DNA from: Parachlamydiales bacterium
GTDB taxonomy: Bacteria; Chlamydiota; Chlamydiia; Chlamydiales; SM23-39
NCBI GenBank assembly: GCA_015661075.1
Contig: JACVQJ010000021.1
Coordinates: 1 to 41,988 of the forward strand
Direction of reading: 5' to 3'
Length of the DNA: 41,988 nt
This document shows, piece after piece, positions 14,875 to 28,278 of the stretch (position 1 is the first letter of the stretch; each line of letters begins with the position of its first letter). Made by a program: the position numbers and the translations under genes. The notes beneath the pieces are model-generated. The model saw only the letters and a program-made list of their open reading frames with translations. It was not told the DNA's origin and searched no databases.

Positions 14875-17355
14875 TCAAAAAAAGAATCGCTTAGCCGCTT
14901 CGACGCTCGCGATATAAAGTCCCACAATCCCTCCCACTACCGCGTAATAAACAAGCGGCAGCGGCACAAAACCGAATAGCACTCCCAACGTCGTGTAAGG
15001 CAAGACACCCGCGCTGACAATCACAGCCAAGATGGCCAACATAAGCCACAGTCCCGGCCTCGACTGAAAAATCCAGCGGCGTGTACGAATCGCCAACACA
15101 ACCAAAGTGGCGGATGCAACTGACTCGATGAACCAGCCGGTGCGAAAGGCTTCTTTCGACGCATGCATCCAATAGAGCAATACTCCAAACGTCAGAAAAT
15201 CGAAGACTGAACTGATTAGACCAAACACCACCATGAAACGGCGGATCAGCGGCAAATCCCACTTGAGCGGCCGTCGCACCGCCTCCGCATCCACATGATC
15301 CGAGGCGATCGCCATCTCCGGAAAATCTGTCAGCAAATTCGTAAGAAGCACCTGCTTCGGCAAAAAAGGCAGGAATGGCAAAAACAGCGAAACACCCGCC
15401 ATGCTGAACATGTTGCCGAAATTGGCACTCGCCGCCATATAGACGTACTTGATCGTATTCGTAAACGTATGGCGTCCCTCTTCGATGCCCGCTCGCAGCA
15501 CCGTGAGATCCTTTTCCAATAGCACGATGTCCGCCGCTTCTTTGGCTGCCGCAGCGCCGCCTTCCACCGCGATGCCCACATCAGCCATATGCAGGGCGGA
15601 AACATCGTTGATGCCATCTCCTAAAAATCCGACAATGTGCCCCATTTTGCGCAGAGCGAGGATGATGCGCTCTTTTTGATTGGGTTCGATTTCTGCAAAG
15701 ATGTTTTTCTCTAACACCAGAAACATCAAAGCCTCATCGCTGGTGCTCGCCAAATCCGACCCCGTTGCCAAATGCGCGTGGGTCAACCCGATATGACTGG
15801 CTACCTCGAGAGCAACCAGCCGGTTGTCGCCCGTGATGATTTTCAACCGCACGCCGCTCTTTTTCAAGTCAGAGACGATTTCGGCAATACCCGGCTTGAT
15901 GGGATCGTCAAAGCGAAGGAATCCTAAAAAGACATACTCAGCCTCGAAGTCCGGTGCCATCTCGACTCGATACGCAACACCGAGAAGGCGATATCCCTGC
16001 CGGCTTTCATCCTCATAGATCTTTTCAATGTTCGATCGCACCAAATCAAGAGCCACGATGGAGCCATCGCTTGGCTCGGCCCGGTTGCAAATCGACAGGA
16101 TGGACTGCACAGCGCCCTTAGCAATGGCCAGAGATTCATTGTTTCTTTTTAGCAGAACAATGAGGCGCTTACGGATAAAATCATAGGGCCGCTCATCGAT
16201 CTTTTCCCACCCGCTCTCAACAGAAAGAGCGCTCAAAATCGCGGCGTCGAGCGGATTTTCGTAGCCTTTTTGAAAATAGGCATTGAGAGCAGCGAATCGC
16301 TCTATTTTTGGACTCTTCATGCCATCGAGGCCAATAGAACGGGCCAGTTCCACTTTTCCCGTCGTAATGGTGCCTGTCTTGTCGGCACAAAGGACATCCA
16401 TTTGTCCAAAATTTTCAATCGACGGCAATCTCTTCACGACGACTTTGTGTAGAGCCATCCGCCGTGCGCCATGCGAGAGATTGACGCTGATGATCGCCGG
16501 AAGCAGCTGCGGGGTCAGTCCGACGGCGAGAGCCACGGAAAAGAGAAAAGAATCGAGCATGGGCCGGTGCAAATACAGGTTGACGGCGAAAATCACCAGA
16601 ACCAGCACCATGGTTACCTGGAAAAGAAAATAGCTGAATTTGCGCACGCCCAGCTCAAAGGCCGTTTCCGGCGGCCGGAAGCGGATCTGCCGGGCAATCT
16701 GGCCAAATTGGGTCTGCCACGACGTCGCCACAACGAGAGCCAGCCCGTTTCCGCTGACAACCGTACTGGCCATGAAAAGGGCGTTCGTGCGCTGAAAAAT
16801 GGGAGTATCCAATGTCCCCGCCCCTGGCATTTTTTCCACGGGAAGGCTTTCGCCCGTCAGCGTCGCTTCATTGACGAAGAGATGGTTGGATTCAACGAGA
16901 ATGCAGTCTCCCGGAATCTGATCGCCGGCCATGAGCTCGATCACGTCGCCCGGAACAATCTCTTCGATGGGAATTTTTCCGAGGACGCCGCCTCGCCGAA
17001 CGCGAGCCTGCACGGCAACGAGCTGCATGAGTTTTTCCAGAGCCGAGACCGCTCCGCGCTCTTGAAAAAACCCGAGCGCCCCGCTCGCGAGAACAATGGC
17101 CAGAATGATCGTAGCGTCGACATGGGCGCCGAGCACGAAAGAGATGGTGGATGCAAAAATCAACAGGAGAATGAGCGGACTCTTGAATTGAGAGAGCAAG
17201 AGCCGGATTCCCCGGCCCCTTGTCGGCGCTGACAAGGTATTGCGGCCCCACACCCCCAGACGCGCCTGTGCCTCTCTTTGAGTCAGGCCGCCAGGCCGAG
17301 ACCTCAGATGCTCGTAAGCTTCCTCGAGGGATAGATTCCAGCCTGTGAACTCCAT
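14875..17355 (-). CDS. mgtA: Mg2+-importing P-type ATPase (P3B, MgtA/MgtB type)
   Basis: A membrane pump of 826 residues from the ATG at 17355. It has an N-terminal cation-ATPase domain, the actuator motif TGES (167-170), the membrane stretch VGLTPQLLPAI in place of the PEGL of other pumps, the phosphorylation site D325 in CADKTGT, and the hinge GDGIND. The C-terminal block is LLTNLLTDFPEMAIASD. The VGLTPQ(M/L)LP signature and the DFPEMAIASD region are typical of MgtA-type magnesium importers. A TTG 51 bases upstream keeps the frame open but is unlikely to be used. Predicted role: Mg2+ uptake across the inner membrane. No Mg2+ leader (mgtL-like) is obvious upstream. Confidence 0.9.
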   Translation of the reverse strand: MEFTGWNLSLEEAYEHLRSRPGGLTQREAQARLGVWGRNTLSAPTRGRGIRLLLSQFKSPLILLLIFASTISFVLGAHVDATIILAIVLASGALGFFQERGAVSALEKLMQLVAVQARVRRGGVLGKIPIEEIVPGDVIELMAGDQIPGDCILVESNHLFVNEATLTGESLPVEKMPGAGTLDTPIFQRTNALFMASTVVSGNGLALVVATSWQTQFGQIARQIRFRPPETAFELGVRKFSYFLFQVTMVLVLVIFAVNLYLHRPMLDSFLFSVALAVGLTPQLLPAIISVNLSHGARRMALHKVVVKRLPSIENFGQMDVLCADKTGTITTGKVELARSIGLDGMKSPKIERFAALNAYFQKGYENPLDAAILSALSVESGWEKIDERPYDFIRKRLIVLLKRNNESLAIAKGAVQSILSICNRAEPSDGSIVALDLVRSNIEKIYEDESRQGYRLLGVAYRVEMAPDFEAEYVFLGFLRFDDPIKPGIAEIVSDLKKSGVRLKIITGDNRLVALEVASHIGLTHAHLATGSDLASTSDEALMFLVLEKNIFAEIEPNQKERIILALRKMGHIVGFLGDGINDVSALHMADVGIAVEGGAAAAKEAADIVLLEKDLTVLRAGIEEGRHTFTNTIKYVYMAASANFGNMFSMAGVSLFLPFLPFLPKQVLLTNLLTDFPEMAIASDHVDAEAVRRPLKWDLPLIRRFMVVFGLISSVFDFLTFGVLLYWMHASKEAFRTGWFIESVASATLVVLAIRTRRWIFQSRPGLWLMLAILAVIVSAGVLPYTTLGVLFGFVPLPLVYYAVVGGIVGLYIASVEAAKRFFF

Positions 17356-17553
17356 AAGAGTTCTTATAACAGATCGAATCTTCTCGAATCTAATAAATAC
17401 AAACAATGAGCTCCAAAAGCTCCATCGTAGGTTCCATGCAAAAGAAAAGAGAGCTATCGGGGATTTCCCGTTATCACTTTGGAAGAATTTCTTCGCGGTA
17501 TCACACCAGAGAATCTTATATTTTAAAATAGTTAATAACAGATATTTTACATT

Positions 17554-19551
17554 TCATGATTCGCGCCCGAGCAGCCTTTCGACAATCGCATCGATCGTAA
17601 AACCGAACTCTTGCGCCAGATCCGCTGCCGGCGCCGATGCGCCAAAACTCTCCATGCAAATCGCGATCCCGTCCAGGCCGATGTACTTGTACCAGCCGAA
17701 ATCCGTCCCCGCTTCGATCGATACGCGGATCCCGATATTCCCGCCAGCAATCGATTGCCGGTAATCATTGCTTTGCTTTTCAAACAGCTCCCAGCACGGG
17801 AAAGAGACGACGCGCACGTTTTTGCCGATTTTTTCCAGCCGTTCGGCGACGTCGATCGCCAGACTCAGCTCCGAGCCAGTGGCAAACAGGGTATAGTCCG
17901 GCCGGCTCTTCTCTTTTTTCACGATATAGGCGCCTCGGCCCATGCCCTGTGCATAGGACACGGCAGTTTCGGCCAGATCGGGCAGTTTCTGTCTCGATAA
18001 TATGATCGCGGTCGGGCCCTTGTATTGGAGCGCCGCCAGCCATGCCATGCGCACTTCGTGCGAATCGGCCGGCCGGATCACCTGCAAATCAGGGATCGCG
18101 CGCAAAGCGGCATAATGTTCGATCGGCTGGTGCGTCGGCCCGTCTTCGCCGAGAAAAATCGAATCGTGGGTGAATTGATAGATCACCTGATAGTGAGACA
18201 GAGCCGCCAAGCGAATCGCGTTGCGCATATAGTCGCAAAAAGTCAAAAAAGTGCCGCAAAAGGGCGTAAACATTCCCGTCAAAAATAAGCCGTTCGAGCA
18301 GGCCGCCATCGCAAATTCGCGCACACCGTACTTGATATTGCGACCCGCGAAATGACCCGGCGTAATAATCGGAAAATGTTTCATCATCGTTAGATCAGAA
18401 CAGGACAGATCGGCTGATCCGCCGATGAGCTGCGGCAGGCGTTGTCCGAGCAGGTTCAGGCACTCCTGCGAAGCGCCCCGCCCCGCCAGCGGTGCTTTCA
18501 TGGCAATATGATTCAAAGCCGATTCGAGATCCTGCGGTACAGTACGCATCGCCATTTTTTCGAACTCATCGGCCAAATCGGGATAGGATGCCGCCCACTT
18601 GCGATAGACTTCCCTCCAATGAGCCTCCGATTGCGCATCTTTGGCCATTTTCTGCTCGAAGAAAGTATTCACCACCTGCGGAACATAAAACTCTTCTGTT
18701 GGCAGTCCGAGCGCTTCTTTCGTCGCCAACACTTCTTCAACGCCCAGCGGCGATCCGTGCGCCTTGGACGATCCCGCTTTATGGGGCGAGCCCTTGCCGA
18801 TCACGGTGCGCATGATGATTAAAACAGGTTTTTCCTGCTTCTTGCGCAAATTGGAAAAGAGAGCGTCCATGCCATCGAAATCATAACCGTCGACCTCAAA
18901 GACATCCCATCCGTAGGCGCGGTAGCGCATCTTGGTGTCTTCCGACAGACACTCGGAAATGGGTCCGTCGAGACAGATCTGGTTGGCATCGTAGATCAGG
19001 ACCAGATTGTTCAAATGCAAATAGCCGGCCAGCGAGGAGGCCTCGGAAGAAATCCCCTCCATGAAACAGCCGTCGCCCGCTATGCAATAGACCTTTGCAT
19101 CGAAGAGCCGGAACTCATCGCGATTGAACTTTTCACCCAGAATTTTCAGGCCTAGAGCCATGCCGACCGCGTTGCCGACGCCCTGGCCGAGCGGCCCTGT
19201 CGTCGCCTCGACGCCTTCGGTCATGCCATATTCAGGATGGCCCGGCGTGATCGAATGGAGCTGTCGGAATTGCTTGATATCGTCCATCGAGATCTTAAAG
19301 CCGGCAAAATGGAGACAGGAATAGAGCCACATCGAGCCGTGGCCGGCAGACAACACGACGCGGTCGCGATTGACCCATCGCGGACTTTTCGGATTATGGC
19401 GGAGCAATACGCCGTATAGATAGGCGCCCAGCTCAGCGCATCCCATCGGCATGCCTGGATGGCCCGAATCGGCCTTTTGCACCGCATCCATGGCAACTGT
19501 TCGGATCGCGTTGGCAATTTTCCCGAGCTGCTTTTTGAGATTGTCGTCCAT
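17554..19551 (-). CDS. tkt: Transketolase
   Basis: A thiamine-diphosphate enzyme of the non-oxidative pentose phosphate pathway that transfers two-carbon ketol units between sugar phosphates. It is 665 residues, the normal length. Visible are the N-terminal AHIS-like start (KIANAIRTVAMDAVQKADSG with HPGMPMG), the ThDP-binding motif GDGCFMEGISSEA through LVLIYDANQI, and the pyrimidine-domain stretch FTHDSIFLGEDGPTHQPIEH. The C-terminal domain ends SFGASAPAADLAQEFGF. It corresponds to chlamydial tktB (CT750), which also lies near alaS and mfd. The RBS is weak. Downstream, 147 bases of spacer separate it from the upstream end of mgtA; I see nothing definite there. Confidence 0.97.
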   Translation of the reverse strand: MDDNLKKQLGKIANAIRTVAMDAVQKADSGHPGMPMGCAELGAYLYGVLLRHNPKSPRWVNRDRVVLSAGHGSMWLYSCLHFAGFKISMDDIKQFRQLHSITPGHPEYGMTEGVEATTGPLGQGVGNAVGMALGLKILGEKFNRDEFRLFDAKVYCIAGDGCFMEGISSEASSLAGYLHLNNLVLIYDANQICLDGPISECLSEDTKMRYRAYGWDVFEVDGYDFDGMDALFSNLRKKQEKPVLIIMRTVIGKGSPHKAGSSKAHGSPLGVEEVLATKEALGLPTEEFYVPQVVNTFFEQKMAKDAQSEAHWREVYRKWAASYPDLADEFEKMAMRTVPQDLESALNHIAMKAPLAGRGASQECLNLLGQRLPQLIGGSADLSCSDLTMMKHFPIITPGHFAGRNIKYGVREFAMAACSNGLFLTGMFTPFCGTFLTFCDYMRNAIRLAALSHYQVIYQFTHDSIFLGEDGPTHQPIEHYAALRAIPDLQVIRPADSHEVRMAWLAALQYKGPTAIILSRQKLPDLAETAVSYAQGMGRGAYIVKKEKSRPDYTLFATGSELSLAIDVAERLEKIGKNVRVVSFPCWELFEKQSNDYRQSIAGGNIGIRVSIEAGTDFGWYKYIGLDGIAICMESFGASAPAADLAQEFGFTIDAIVERLLGRES

Positions 19552-19628
19552 AGAATCAGAGCCTTTTTCTTTCGTTGAAAAAAATGTATTCTGATTCCGA
19601 GGGCATTATCCTCGCAAGAAATTTTTAC

Positions 19629-19767
19629 CGCACTTCTTGCCGCAATCCCCCCTTCAGGGGTGGGTCTAGGCAAGATATTTTATTCGTGCGGTAAGCGGCT
19701 TTAGCCGCACCGCAACCAAAAGCTACAGAAGAATCTCCTCCTTTCAAGGAGGAGGTCTTCAAGCGTG
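19629..19767. repeat. Dispersed structured repeat, copy 2 (IS200/IS605-end-like)
   Basis: Second copy of the element at 14656, in the same orientation. It is longer and includes the extra hairpin CTCCTCCTT-TC-AAGGAGGAG (around 19734-19755), which copy 1 has largely lost. Conversely, copy 2 has lost part of the left CCCACCCC arm. The right edge CTTCAAGCG contains the stop codon of the minus-strand membrane-protein gene ending at 19759, so the element abuts or has trimmed that gene. No transposase is nearby. Confidence 0.75.
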
Positions 19768-20715
19768 AATCTCATCAACAAGAAAAGAAGGCATTATAAA
19801 CTGTCTATCATATTGAGCCATTTGCTCGTCGAAGATCGCCTTGTTTTGAGCATGCAATGCATTGATGCGTTGGCGCTCGGGCTCTGTCGCACGGCGAAAC
19901 TGCTCTTGAGCTGCTGCGATCGACTGATCCCTGACTTGTTGAGCACAGCTTAATGAATCGTTGTGTAAAGTGTTATGAGCTTCAGGCGTATTATTACGAA
20001 ATTCTTGCTCCAGCGCAGAATGTCGCCGGTTGAATTCATTGCGCGCACTCGCTGCATCATCCAGTATGTGTTTCTGATCATCTGTAATAATGCCGAACTC
20101 TTTCAATTCGCTAACAGAATATCCGTCGAGAATAGCCAAACAATTGAGATTTTTTGTCTCGCTTTCGAATTTTCCCTTCCAAATAATGGGCAAAGGAACA
20201 TCGATAGGATTCAATTGCTTGGACTCAACCTGACCTTTTCGAGCATCGCGATACAGCGCGCAAATCTGAGAAAATGACAGATTTTCGGCATGAACGTCAT
20301 AAGCACACTGAAAATTAAATTCATCCAGTAAACGATAGCGAAAAATCCTTGCCCACCCATGTTTTTCTACTACCTTGGGAAGGGGCATGCCGGGCGCTTT
20401 CCTGCGTAGAGACTCCTGAGTTTTGGGATCCTCGTAATCGATCAGGGATTTTGAATAGATCGCCACGGCTACAGATGCAATGGCCAAGGGAATCGCTGCT
20501 CCCAAAAGAAAAAGGCATGGCATCGACAGAGCAAACCCGAGAGCCACTGCGGCGCCGGCCAAAGCGAGGCCTGACGCGGCATACGCCCATGCTTTTTTGA
20601 CTTTCACGTCTGTCCAATAGCGCGGCTGATGAACACCATCATCCGCAAGAACACCCACTACAGGCTTTTCATGAGCAAGTTCAGGTGCTAAATTAGCCGG
20701 TTGAGCCGCACTCAT
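19759..20715 (-). CDS. Two-lobed membrane protein, Inc-like, paralogue of the upstream gene
   Basis: A 318-residue protein. A soluble N-terminus of about 40 residues is followed by a strongly hydrophobic double segment (about residues 40-90: AYAASGLALAGAAVALGFAL and FLLGAAIPLAIASVAVAIY). A long cytosolic-type domain of about 220 residues follows. The paired hydrophobic lobes with a short turn are the hallmark of chlamydial inclusion-membrane (Inc) proteins. The C-terminal domain is clearly related to the neighbour: MPLPK, GW..IFR, LSFSQICALYRDA, LAILDGYSVSEL and IITDDQK. Its tail (residues 240-318) is Gln/Arg-rich and coiled-coil-like. The ATG at 20715 has GGAAGA six bases upstream; a TTG at 20727 is less likely. 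Inc assignment is inference. Confidence 0.75.
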   Translation of the reverse strand: MSAAQPANLAPELAHEKPVVGVLADDGVHQPRYWTDVKVKKAWAYAASGLALAGAAVALGFALSMPCLFLLGAAIPLAIASVAVAIYSKSLIDYEDPKTQESLRRKAPGMPLPKVVEKHGWARIFRYRLLDEFNFQCAYDVHAENLSFSQICALYRDARKGQVESKQLNPIDVPLPIIWKGKFESETKNLNCLAILDGYSVSELKEFGIITDDQKHILDDAASARNEFNRRHSALEQEFRNNTPEAHNTLHNDSLSCAQQVRDQSIAAAQEQFRRATEPERQRINALHAQNKAIFDEQMAQYDRQFIMPSFLVDEIHA

Positions 20716-20730
20716 GAAATCTTCCAATTT

Positions 20731-21525
20731 TTAACGCTGTGCTTTGCGATACAACACTTCTAAATTGGAAATCATGCTTTCGTATCGTTTCCCGTCTTCC
20801 AAGACCTTCCCTGAATCAACAGCTTCAAGAATCTTTTCTCTTTCTGCTGCTGCATGATCAAGACAAGTTTTTTGATCTTCTGTAATAACACCATTCATTA
20901 CCAAATCGTCGATAGGATAATGGTCACAAATAGCCAAACAGCCGAGATCCTTAGTCTCTTCTTCGAAGAGAGATTTCCATTCACTGAGCGCTGGGATCTT
21001 GTAAGACTTTTGGGCGTCGACGCTTGATTTTTTTAGACCTTTGCTAGCGTCACTATGTAACTTGCAAATCTCAGCAAACGTCAGGGTTTGTGCATACTCA
21101 CGAAATTTGGCCTGAAAGCGGGAATTGTCCATTGGACAGAACCGGAAAACACCCTTCCAGCCATATTCATTCACGAATTTGGGTAACGGCATTTTTTTTC
21201 GCCTCGTTATCAAATCAGCTCCAATAGCATCAGCTCCCTCAGCAAACCCCATGGCACTAATAGAAAACCCCGCGCCAATAAAAACAATCATAGGAGTAGA
21301 AAAAATTGAAAAAAATGCAAGGCCTGTACTCGGCCATGCAAATAATAAAAACGGGGAACACATAAAACCAAAGGCGCATAGAAATGAAATCGCTGCGAAA
21401 ACAGTAAAAACAACCCTCATTACTTTAAGCTTCGTCAGCTCGCGAGACTCATTAACTTGATGTTCTTTTACTGGAACACCTTGAAAAACAGGTATAGCTT
21501 CAACACAATTTAAAACGCCACTCAC
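20731..21525 (-). CDS. Hydrophobic-lobe membrane protein, Inc-like, paralogue of the downstream gene
   Basis: A 264-residue protein with hydrophobic segments at about residues 35-105 (VVFTVFAAISFLCAFGFM, LLFAWPSTGLAFFSIF, MIVFIGAGFSISAMGFA). The soluble domain is homologous to that of the next gene: KMPLPKFVNEYGWKGVFRF, LTFAEICKLHSDA, LAICDHYPIDDL and GVITEDQKTCLDHA. The two genes are 15 bases apart and co-directional, so they form a tandem duplicate operon. The first in-frame codon is TTG at 21531, but GTG at 21525 has an ideal GGAGG seven bases upstream and is my choice. Likely an envelope or inclusion-membrane protein. It is divergent from alaS. Confidence 0.75.
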   Translation of the reverse strand: MSGVLNCVEAIPVFQGVPVKEHQVNESRELTKLKVMRVVFTVFAAISFLCAFGFMCSPFLLFAWPSTGLAFFSIFSTPMIVFIGAGFSISAMGFAEGADAIGADLITRRKKMPLPKFVNEYGWKGVFRFCPMDNSRFQAKFREYAQTLTFAEICKLHSDASKGLKKSSVDAQKSYKIPALSEWKSLFEEETKDLGCLAICDHYPIDDLVMNGVITEDQKTCLDHAAAEREKILEAVDSGKVLEDGKRYESMISNLEVLYRKAQR

Positions 21526-21721
21526 AAACAAACCTCCATTTTTTTATTGCCACGATTATGACAACAACCATCATTAAATCAAATAATACCAAATATTTTA
21601 AAACAAAGAAGTTTATTGCCACCTTTTCACAAAATAATATTGCTTTATAACAAATATTTTTCCTCTTTGACTTTTCAGAGGCAATCGCCTAACCTCAATG
21701 GCTTTGATCTTTTAGGGATTT
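21526..21721. promoter_or_regulatory. Divergent A+T-rich promoter region, Inc-like pair / alaS
   Basis: This 196-bp gap is very A+T rich and serves both outward-facing units. Toward alaS, TTGACT at about 21668 is followed after 17 bases by TAACCT, a possible but weak -35/-10 pair. AGGGAT before the ATG at 21722 is the likely RBS. No clear operator is visible. Confidence 0.35.
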
Positions 21722-24342
21722 ATGCTTTCACAAGACCTACGCCGCCAGTTTCTTCAGTATTTTAAGTCTCAGGGACATACCATCGTCTCCTCCTCGCCGG
21801 TCGTGCCATTGGACGACCCCACGCTTCTCTTTACGAACGCGGGAATGAACCAGTTCAAGGATGTGTTCCTCGGCCAATCGAAACGGCCCTATACGCGCGC
21901 AGCGACGACCCAAAAATGCATCCGCGTCGGCGGCAAGCATAACGACCTGGAAAACGTGGGCCACACTTCGCGCCACTGCACATTTTTTGAAATGCTCGGC
22001 AACTTCTCATTTGGCGACTATTTCAAAAAAGAGGCGATCGGCTTTGCCTGGGACGTGGCAACGCAAGTCTTTGCATTTGATCCGAAAAAAATCTGGGTCT
22101 CCGTCTTCAAAGACGATGACGAGGCGTTGGCTCTTTGGGAAAAACACATCCCCACCGATCGCATCGTCCGCTTTGGTGAAAAAGAAAACTTTTGGGCGAT
22201 GGGGGACACCGGCCCCTGCGGCCCCTGCTCCGAGCTGCTCTACGACCGCGGCGAAAAATACGGCGCCGCCCGCAATCCGTATGAGGATGAGTCCGGCGAG
22301 AGGTTTTTGGAGTTCTGGAACCTCGTCTTCATGCAATTCATGCGCGATGCTTCCGGCAAAATGGACAAGCTGCCCAAGCAATCGATCGATACCGGCGCGG
22401 GACTCGAGCGGGTCGTGGCCTTGCGCATGCATGTGGACAACGTCTTCTTGACCGATATTTTGCGATCCCTCATTGCCAGAGTCGAAGAGATCAGCCATGT
22501 GAAATACGTCGAGACGAATCGGGCTCTGGCGCCGGCATTCCATGTGATCGCCGACCATATCCGCTCGCTGTCGTTTGCCATCGCCGACGGCGCGCAGCCG
22601 AGCAATACCGATCGCGGCTATGTGCTGCGCAAGATTTTGCGAAGAGCCGTGCGCTACGGGCGCATGCTGGGGCTGCAAAAGCCGTTTTTAGCCGATGTGC
22701 TCCCGCGCCTCGTCGCCAATATGGGCGAAGATTTTCCCGAACTTAAAGCGTCTGAGGCGCGCATCAATGAGATTTTGACGATCGAAGAAGAAGCATTTTT
22801 GCGCACGCTGCAGCGCGGCGGCGAGCTGCTCAGCTCCGTCATGGCAAGGTCGCAAAGCAGCAAAATGATCGCCGGCGACGACGCCTTCAAACTCAAGGAC
22901 ACCTACGGATTTCCTCTCGAGGAAATCCAACTCATCGCCAAAGACGAAGGGCTGAAAGTGGATCTGGCCCGCTTTGAAAAACTTGAAGTTGAGGCGCGGG
23001 AAAAATCGCGACAAGCGAGAAAGGTATCCTCCCAGCAATTCGATCAGAACTTTTTCGCTGACTTTACCCGCACTCATCAGCCATGCCAGTTCGTCGGCTA
23101 TGACAAACTGAGCGCCGAGGCCCGTATCGTCGGCATTGTCAAAGACAATCGATTCACCGATGAGATGCAAGAGGGCGAGGAAGCCACGCTGCTCCTCGAT
23201 ACGACCCCGTTTTACGCCGAGATGGGCGGGCAGGTCGGCGACAAGGGACAGATCGCCAAAGGAATCAACCTGTTTTTCGTGGAAGACTGCATATCGCCAT
23301 TTCCCGGCGTCATCGCCCACATCGGACGCATGGGTCCCGGGGTTTTGCGCAAGGGCGATCATATCCAGGCCCAGGTCGAGGCGTTGCGGCGCCAATCCAT
23401 TCAAAATAACCACACGGCCACTCACCTGCTCCATTGGGCCCTGCAAAAAGTACTCGGCACCCACATCAAACAGGCGGGATCGCTCGTCGATGACCACCAC
23501 CTGCGCTTCGACTTCAACCACCACAAACCAATGAGCCAAACCGAAGTGCGCGAAGTGGAAAACCTCGTCAACGAAAAAATCCGCGAGAACCGTGTTGTCC
23601 ACGCCCATGAGATGGCGCTGGAGGACGTGCAAAAACATCCCGACATCAAGCAGTTTTTCGGCGAAAAATATGGCGAGCGCGTGCGCGTCGTCGACATCGA
23701 GTTCAGCAAGGAACTCTGCGGCGGAACGCATACGGGCATGATCGGAAGCATCGGCCTTTTCAAGATTGCGAAAGAAAGCAGCATTGCCGCCGGCGTGCGC
23801 CGCATCGAAGCGATGACAGGACGCGCGGCCGAAGAGATGGTGCAGCAGCAAGAAGATCTGCTCTTACAAATCGCCGCTAGTCTAAAATCCCCCGTCGCCA
23901 GCGCTTCTGAAAAACTCTCATCGCTGCTCGACGAGAACAAGCAGCTTTGCGCCGAGATCAAAAACATGCGCAAATGCCAAATGAAGGATCTGGCCGTTCA
24001 ATTGCGCTCGTCCCTGGAAAAAGCCGGCCGCGTGCCGCTCATTGCCGCCATCGTTCCGGTTCTGCCCGAAGATCTGGCGCTGCTGGCTCAAGAGCTGATG
24101 GATCATCTCAAATCCGGCGTCATCGCGATCGGCGTCATCCACGGCGAAAAATGCCAGCTGCTCGTGCAGATCAGCTCCGATCTTTCGCCCAAACTCAGCG
24201 CGCAAAATCTCATCAAAGAGGCCTCAATGCTGATTCAGGGCGGCGGGGGCGGCAAGCCGAATCTCGCTCAAGCCGGCGGCAAAGATCCGCAGGGGTTGCC
24301 GAAGGCGCTGAACCGGATCCGTGAGATTTTGGAAGCGTTTGC

Positions 24343-24346
<4 letters not shown>
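21722..24346 (+). CDS. alaS: Alanyl-tRNA synthetase
   Basis: Charges tRNA-Ala and edits mischarged Ser/Gly. It has 874 residues, as in Chlamydia (about 875). The class II catalytic core begins SSSPVVPLDDPTLLFTNAGM and includes GDTGPCGPCSE. The editing domain shows both zinc motifs, HTATH (HxxxH) and CGGTH (CxxxH). The C-terminal Ala domain ends with the glycine-rich GGGGGKPNLAQAGGKD. The alaS stop overlaps the mfd start as ATGA, so the two are translationally coupled. The order tkt/alaS/mfd is conserved in Chlamydia (CT750, CT749, CT748); here the Inc-like pair sits between tkt and alaS. Confidence 0.98.
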
Positions 24347-27618
<3,272 letters not shown>

Positions 27619-27778
27619 TTACATCATATGAATCACACTTGTGACGGTACCTAAAAAAGGAATATTTGATGGCCATTAAATTCCCTATCCTTCAAAAACT
27701 TGTTTGATTTCTTTTAACATTAAGCAGCTGAAAGACAATAACTTAACGTTTTTCTAGCGGGAATTGCTGGATCTGTTA

Positions 27779-27784
27779 TATAAT
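27779..27784 (+). promoter_or_regulatory. Probable -10 box upstream of the 157-aa gene
   Basis: TATAAT lies 20 bases ahead of the ATG at 27805, in an A+T-rich spacer that follows mfd. A matching -35 box about 17 bases further up is not convincing. The rest of 27619-27804 shows nothing else I can name. Confidence 0.4.
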
Positions 27785-27804
27785 CGTGATAAAATTGTGG
27801 TGTT

Positions 27805-28278
27805 ATGTCTATTAATGGCCAAAATTTAGATCAGTTAATTGTTTCCTATACAAATCGCTTTGACGCTTTAATTAATTTCATATCCCTTGCCAAGAACTTA
27901 TCTCGCGATCCCTCTCAATATGAAAAGTGTTTTACGTTAACTAGAAATTGCTTAACGCAACTTCAAAAAATCTCTTCTGTATTTGATGACTCTATTCGTT
28001 CGAAAGAAATAGATGAGGCTTTGTTAGTGCATGCCTACAATATAAAAGAAAGAAATATTTCTTACACTTCGAATGGAAAACCTTTTAGATATAGAGCAAG
28101 AACGATCCAGGCTGGCGATGATCTTTGTCATTCATTTGAGGGGTTAAATCGCGTATTGAAATCTTCCGAAAAAAACGTAGGCGCTCCGATTAATACATTT
28201 TGGTACGATTGGGAATGTTTTCAGTCTCGTTTTGAGCAAGATCAATTCGACGCGGAAGCGATAGCGCAAGAGAGATGA
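27805..28278 (+). CDS. Hypothetical protein, 157 aa
   Basis: No recognised family. A soluble, mostly helical-looking protein of 157 residues without signal peptide or membrane segment. The first 70 residues are amphipathic and could form a helical bundle. The second half contains a Tyr/Arg-rich stretch (KPFRYRARTIQAGDDLCHSFEGL). The gene is far more A+T rich than alaS/mfd just upstream, suggesting separate origin. A good -10 box precedes it, but there is no strong Shine-Dalgarno. The 3' end overlaps the convergent 491-aa-class gene by 37 bases. The unusual composition makes it a plausible lineage-specific or host-interaction gene. Confidence 0.6.
   Translation: MSINGQNLDQLIVSYTNRFDALINFISLAKNLSRDPSQYEKCFTLTRNCLTQLQKISSVFDDSIRSKEIDEALLVHAYNIKERNISYTSNGKPFRYRARTIQAGDDLCHSFEGLNRVLKSSEKNVGAPINTFWYDWECFQSRFEQDQFDAEAIAQER

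Noticed and set aside
14656..19767. The two hairpin repeats as ends of a composite transposon carrying mgtA and tkt.
   Set aside because: tkt is a resident chlamydial gene in its usual neighbourhood and no transposase or target duplication is seen.
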